Of a stretch of 42,324 nt of DNA, positions 41,004 to 42,324 are shown piece after piece. Position 1 is the first letter of the stretch. Every line of letters starts with the position of its first letter. The stretch is from NCBI GenBank assembly GCA_002255955.1, contig NKIM01000017.1, positions 1 to 42,324 on the forward strand, written 5' to 3'. Under the pieces are notes generated by a model. The model saw only the letters and a list, made by a program, of their open reading frames with translations. It did no database searches and was not told the DNA's origin. Both the position numbers and the translations under genes were made by a program. The stretch is from Burkholderiales bacterium PBB2. GTDB taxonomy: Bacteria > Pseudomonadota > Gammaproteobacteria > Burkholderiales > Burkholderiaceae_C.

Positions 41004-41867
41004 ATGACTCAGGCACAACAGGGGAGAGCAGCGTCCAAGGGCGCTGAGGGTTTTGAGTTGAAGAGCGCGAGCTTGAGTCTGCTCTCGCTGGTCCTCAAGA
41101 CCACGGACCTGGCCGAGTTGAGCCGCGAGTTGCAGGTTCGCGTGGGCGCCACGCCCGGTGTGTTCAGCAACGAACCGCTGCTGATTGACCTGAGCCAGCT
41201 GCCTCAGGAGGCCTCGGCCGCTGCGGCAACGACCGCCGTCGAAGCCCCGGCCCAGCTGAGCCTGGACAGCGCTGTACCAGGCCGCGCCGAGGTGGACCTG
41301 GCCGCGCTGCTGCCGATGCTGCGCGGCCATCGCATGTCGCCGGTGGCGGTGTACGGCGCCACGCCGGCCGAGCTGGAGCAGGCCCTGGCCCTGGGCCTGG
41401 CCGAAGCGCCGGAACCCGAAGCGCAAGTGGCGCCGCGTGGGCGCGCTGTTGATGCAGCGCCGGTGGTGCAGGAAGTGATTCGCGAAGTGGTGCGTGAGGT
41501 GGTCCGCGAAGTGCCGGTGCCGGCCGAGAGCGTGCCCACCCTGGTGATCGACAAGCCGCTGCGCTCCGGCCAGCGCATTTATGCCAAGGGTGGTGACCTG
41601 GTGGTGTTGGCCCTGGTCAACCATGGCGCCGAGGTGATCGCCGATGGCCACATCCATGTCTACGCGCCGCTGCGCGGCAAGGCCATTGCCGGCGCGCGCG
41701 GCAACACCGAGGCGCGCATCTTTGCCGCCAGCATGGAGGCCGAACTGATTTCGATTGCAGGCATCTACCGCACGACCGAGAACCCGCTGCCCGACACGGT
41801 GCAGGGCAAGCCGGCGCAGATCCGGCTGGAGGGCGAGAAGTTGGTGATGGAGGCGCTCAAGCTTTGA
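41004..41867 (+). CDS. minC: Septum-site inhibitor MinC
   Basis: MinC blocks FtsZ ring formation away from mid-cell and is carried to the membrane by MinD. The 287-residue protein has the N-terminal FtsZ-inhibiting domain (FELKSASLSLLSLVLKTTDL and AELSRELQVRVGATPGVFSN). A long linker follows, and the C-terminal beta-helix domain lies at ~175-287: LRSGQRIYAKGGDLVVLALV, NHGAEVIADGHIHVYAPLRG and KAIAGARGNTEARIFAASME. The linker carries a run of REVV-type repeats (IREVVREVVREVPVP, codons about 41476-41520) not found in E. coli MinC (231 residues). ATG 41004 follows AAGG. minD is 106 bases downstream in the usual order. Confidence 0.96.
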   Translation: MTQAQQGRAASKGAEGFELKSASLSLLSLVLKTTDLAELSRELQVRVGATPGVFSNEPLLIDLSQLPQEASAAAATTAVEAPAQLSLDSAVPGRAEVDLAALLPMLRGHRMSPVAVYGATPAELEQALALGLAEAPEPEAQVAPRGRAVDAAPVVQEVIREVVREVVREVPVPAESVPTLVIDKPLRSGQRIYAKGGDLVVLALVNHGAEVIADGHIHVYAPLRGKAIAGARGNTEARIFAASMEAELISIAGIYRTTENPLPDTVQGKPAQIRLEGEKLVMEALKL

Positions 41868-41973
41868 GTCATGATGGCTGCGTGAACATCCCGCGCCATC
41901 GCAAGCAAGTCAAAAACCCTGGCCGGCCTGTGTGCCGTCCTTCTCAGTTGTAGTTTTGAAAGGATCTGATTCG

Positions 41974-42324
41974 ATGACCAAGATCGTCGTGGTGACCTCG
42001 GGCAAGGGTGGCGTGGGCAAGACCACCACCAGCGCCAGTTTTGCAACCGGCCTGGCCCTGCGCGGCCACAAGACCTGCGTGATCGACTTCGACGTCGGCC
42101 TGCGCAACCTCGACCTGATCATGGGCTGCGAGCGCCGCGTGGTCTACGACCTGATCAACGTCATCAACGACGAGATCAAGCTCAGCCAGGCGCTGATCAA
42201 GGACAAGCAGCTGGACAAGCTCTACATCCTGGCCGCCTCGCAAACTCGCGACAAGGATGCGCTGACCTACGAAGGCGTGGAGCGCGTGCTGGAAGAACTC
42301 AAGTCCATGGACTTTGAGTACATC
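41974..42324 (+). CDS. minD: Septum-site ATPase MinD (3' end outside window)
   Basis: MinD is the membrane-binding ATPase that carries MinC and is cycled by MinE. Only the first 117 codons are in the window. They read TKIVVVTSGKGGVGKTTTSA (deviant Walker A, signature K11, P-loop K16), then HKTCVIDFDVGLRNLDLIMG and CERRVVYDLINVINDEIKLS, diagnostic of MinD rather than FlhG or ParA. ATG 41974 is preceded by AAAGGA. The frame stays open to the last base. minE is expected just beyond the window. Confidence 0.97.
   Translation, partial: MTKIVVVTSGKGGVGKTTTSASFATGLALRGHKTCVIDFDVGLRNLDLIMGCERRVVYDLINVINDEIKLSQALIKDKQLDKLYILAASQTRDKDALTYEGVERVLEELKSMDFEYI

Noticed and set aside
40579-41016. A 145-codon minus-strand frame in the gap before minC
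   Set aside because: It resembles no family, overlaps the minC start and runs through the DnaA boxes. Its composition is unlike the coding regions here.

Overview
The window is very GC-rich, gene-dense bacterial chromosome. It looks like a betaproteobacterium of the order Burkholderiales, probably from the Roseateles/Rubrivivax/Leptothrix/Comamonadaceae area. The reasons are the flagellar gene order, the DUF1841 and DUF3460 families (typical of betaproteobacteria) and the scpA and minCD neighbourhoods. The species assignment is inference. I see no rRNA, tRNA, CRISPR array, insertion sequence, phage or integrase gene.

Region 1 (1-4609, plus strand): the end of the flagellar regulatory operon. 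It holds flhF (5' end outside the window), an FlhG-like protein that has lost its ATPase motifs, and fliA (sigma-28). A soluble methyl-accepting chemotaxis protein follows. A palindrome-ended non-coding element (4633-4746) separates it from the next, convergent operon.

Region 2 (4746-16747): a signalling block. On the minus strand an HPt protein, a REC-PAS-GGDEF-EAL protein and a GGDEF diguanylate cyclase form one operon, divergent from a membrane histidine kinase. Next, in minus-strand reading order, come a degenerate-EAL/HDOD protein, a seven-PAS HisKA_2-type histidine kinase and a REC-ANTAR response regulator. These three lie directly downstream of flgL with tiny gaps. They look like a c-di-GMP and RNA-level control module attached to the flagellar operon.

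Region 3 (16775-29332): the rod/hook/ring operon flgBCDEFGHIJKL on the minus strand, with flgA divergent from flgB. After a terminator comes flgMN, driven by a good sigma-28 promoter. The window therefore holds sigma-28 (fliA), its anti-sigma factor (flgM), the export chaperone (flgN), and most of the axial structure and P/L rings.

Region 4 (29391-40349): housekeeping and transport. On the minus strand are the kefF-kefC potassium efflux pair and a DUF1841 gene. On the plus strand are an orphan ParA-type ATPase and a LuxR-type response regulator. On the minus strand again are a periplasmic binding protein, a SulP anion transporter, a DUF3460 gene, scpA (chromosome condensation), metG and a small charged protein.

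Region 5 (40350-42324): a 654-base, relatively AT-rich gap carrying a cluster of DnaA-box-like 9-mers. It is followed by minC and the start of minD (cut by the window end), which place the division septum.

The strongest leads are the HisKA_2/ANTAR/HDOD module fused to the flagellar operon, the DnaA-box cluster in front of minCD, the palindromic element at 4633-4746 and the ATPase-dead FlhG-like protein.
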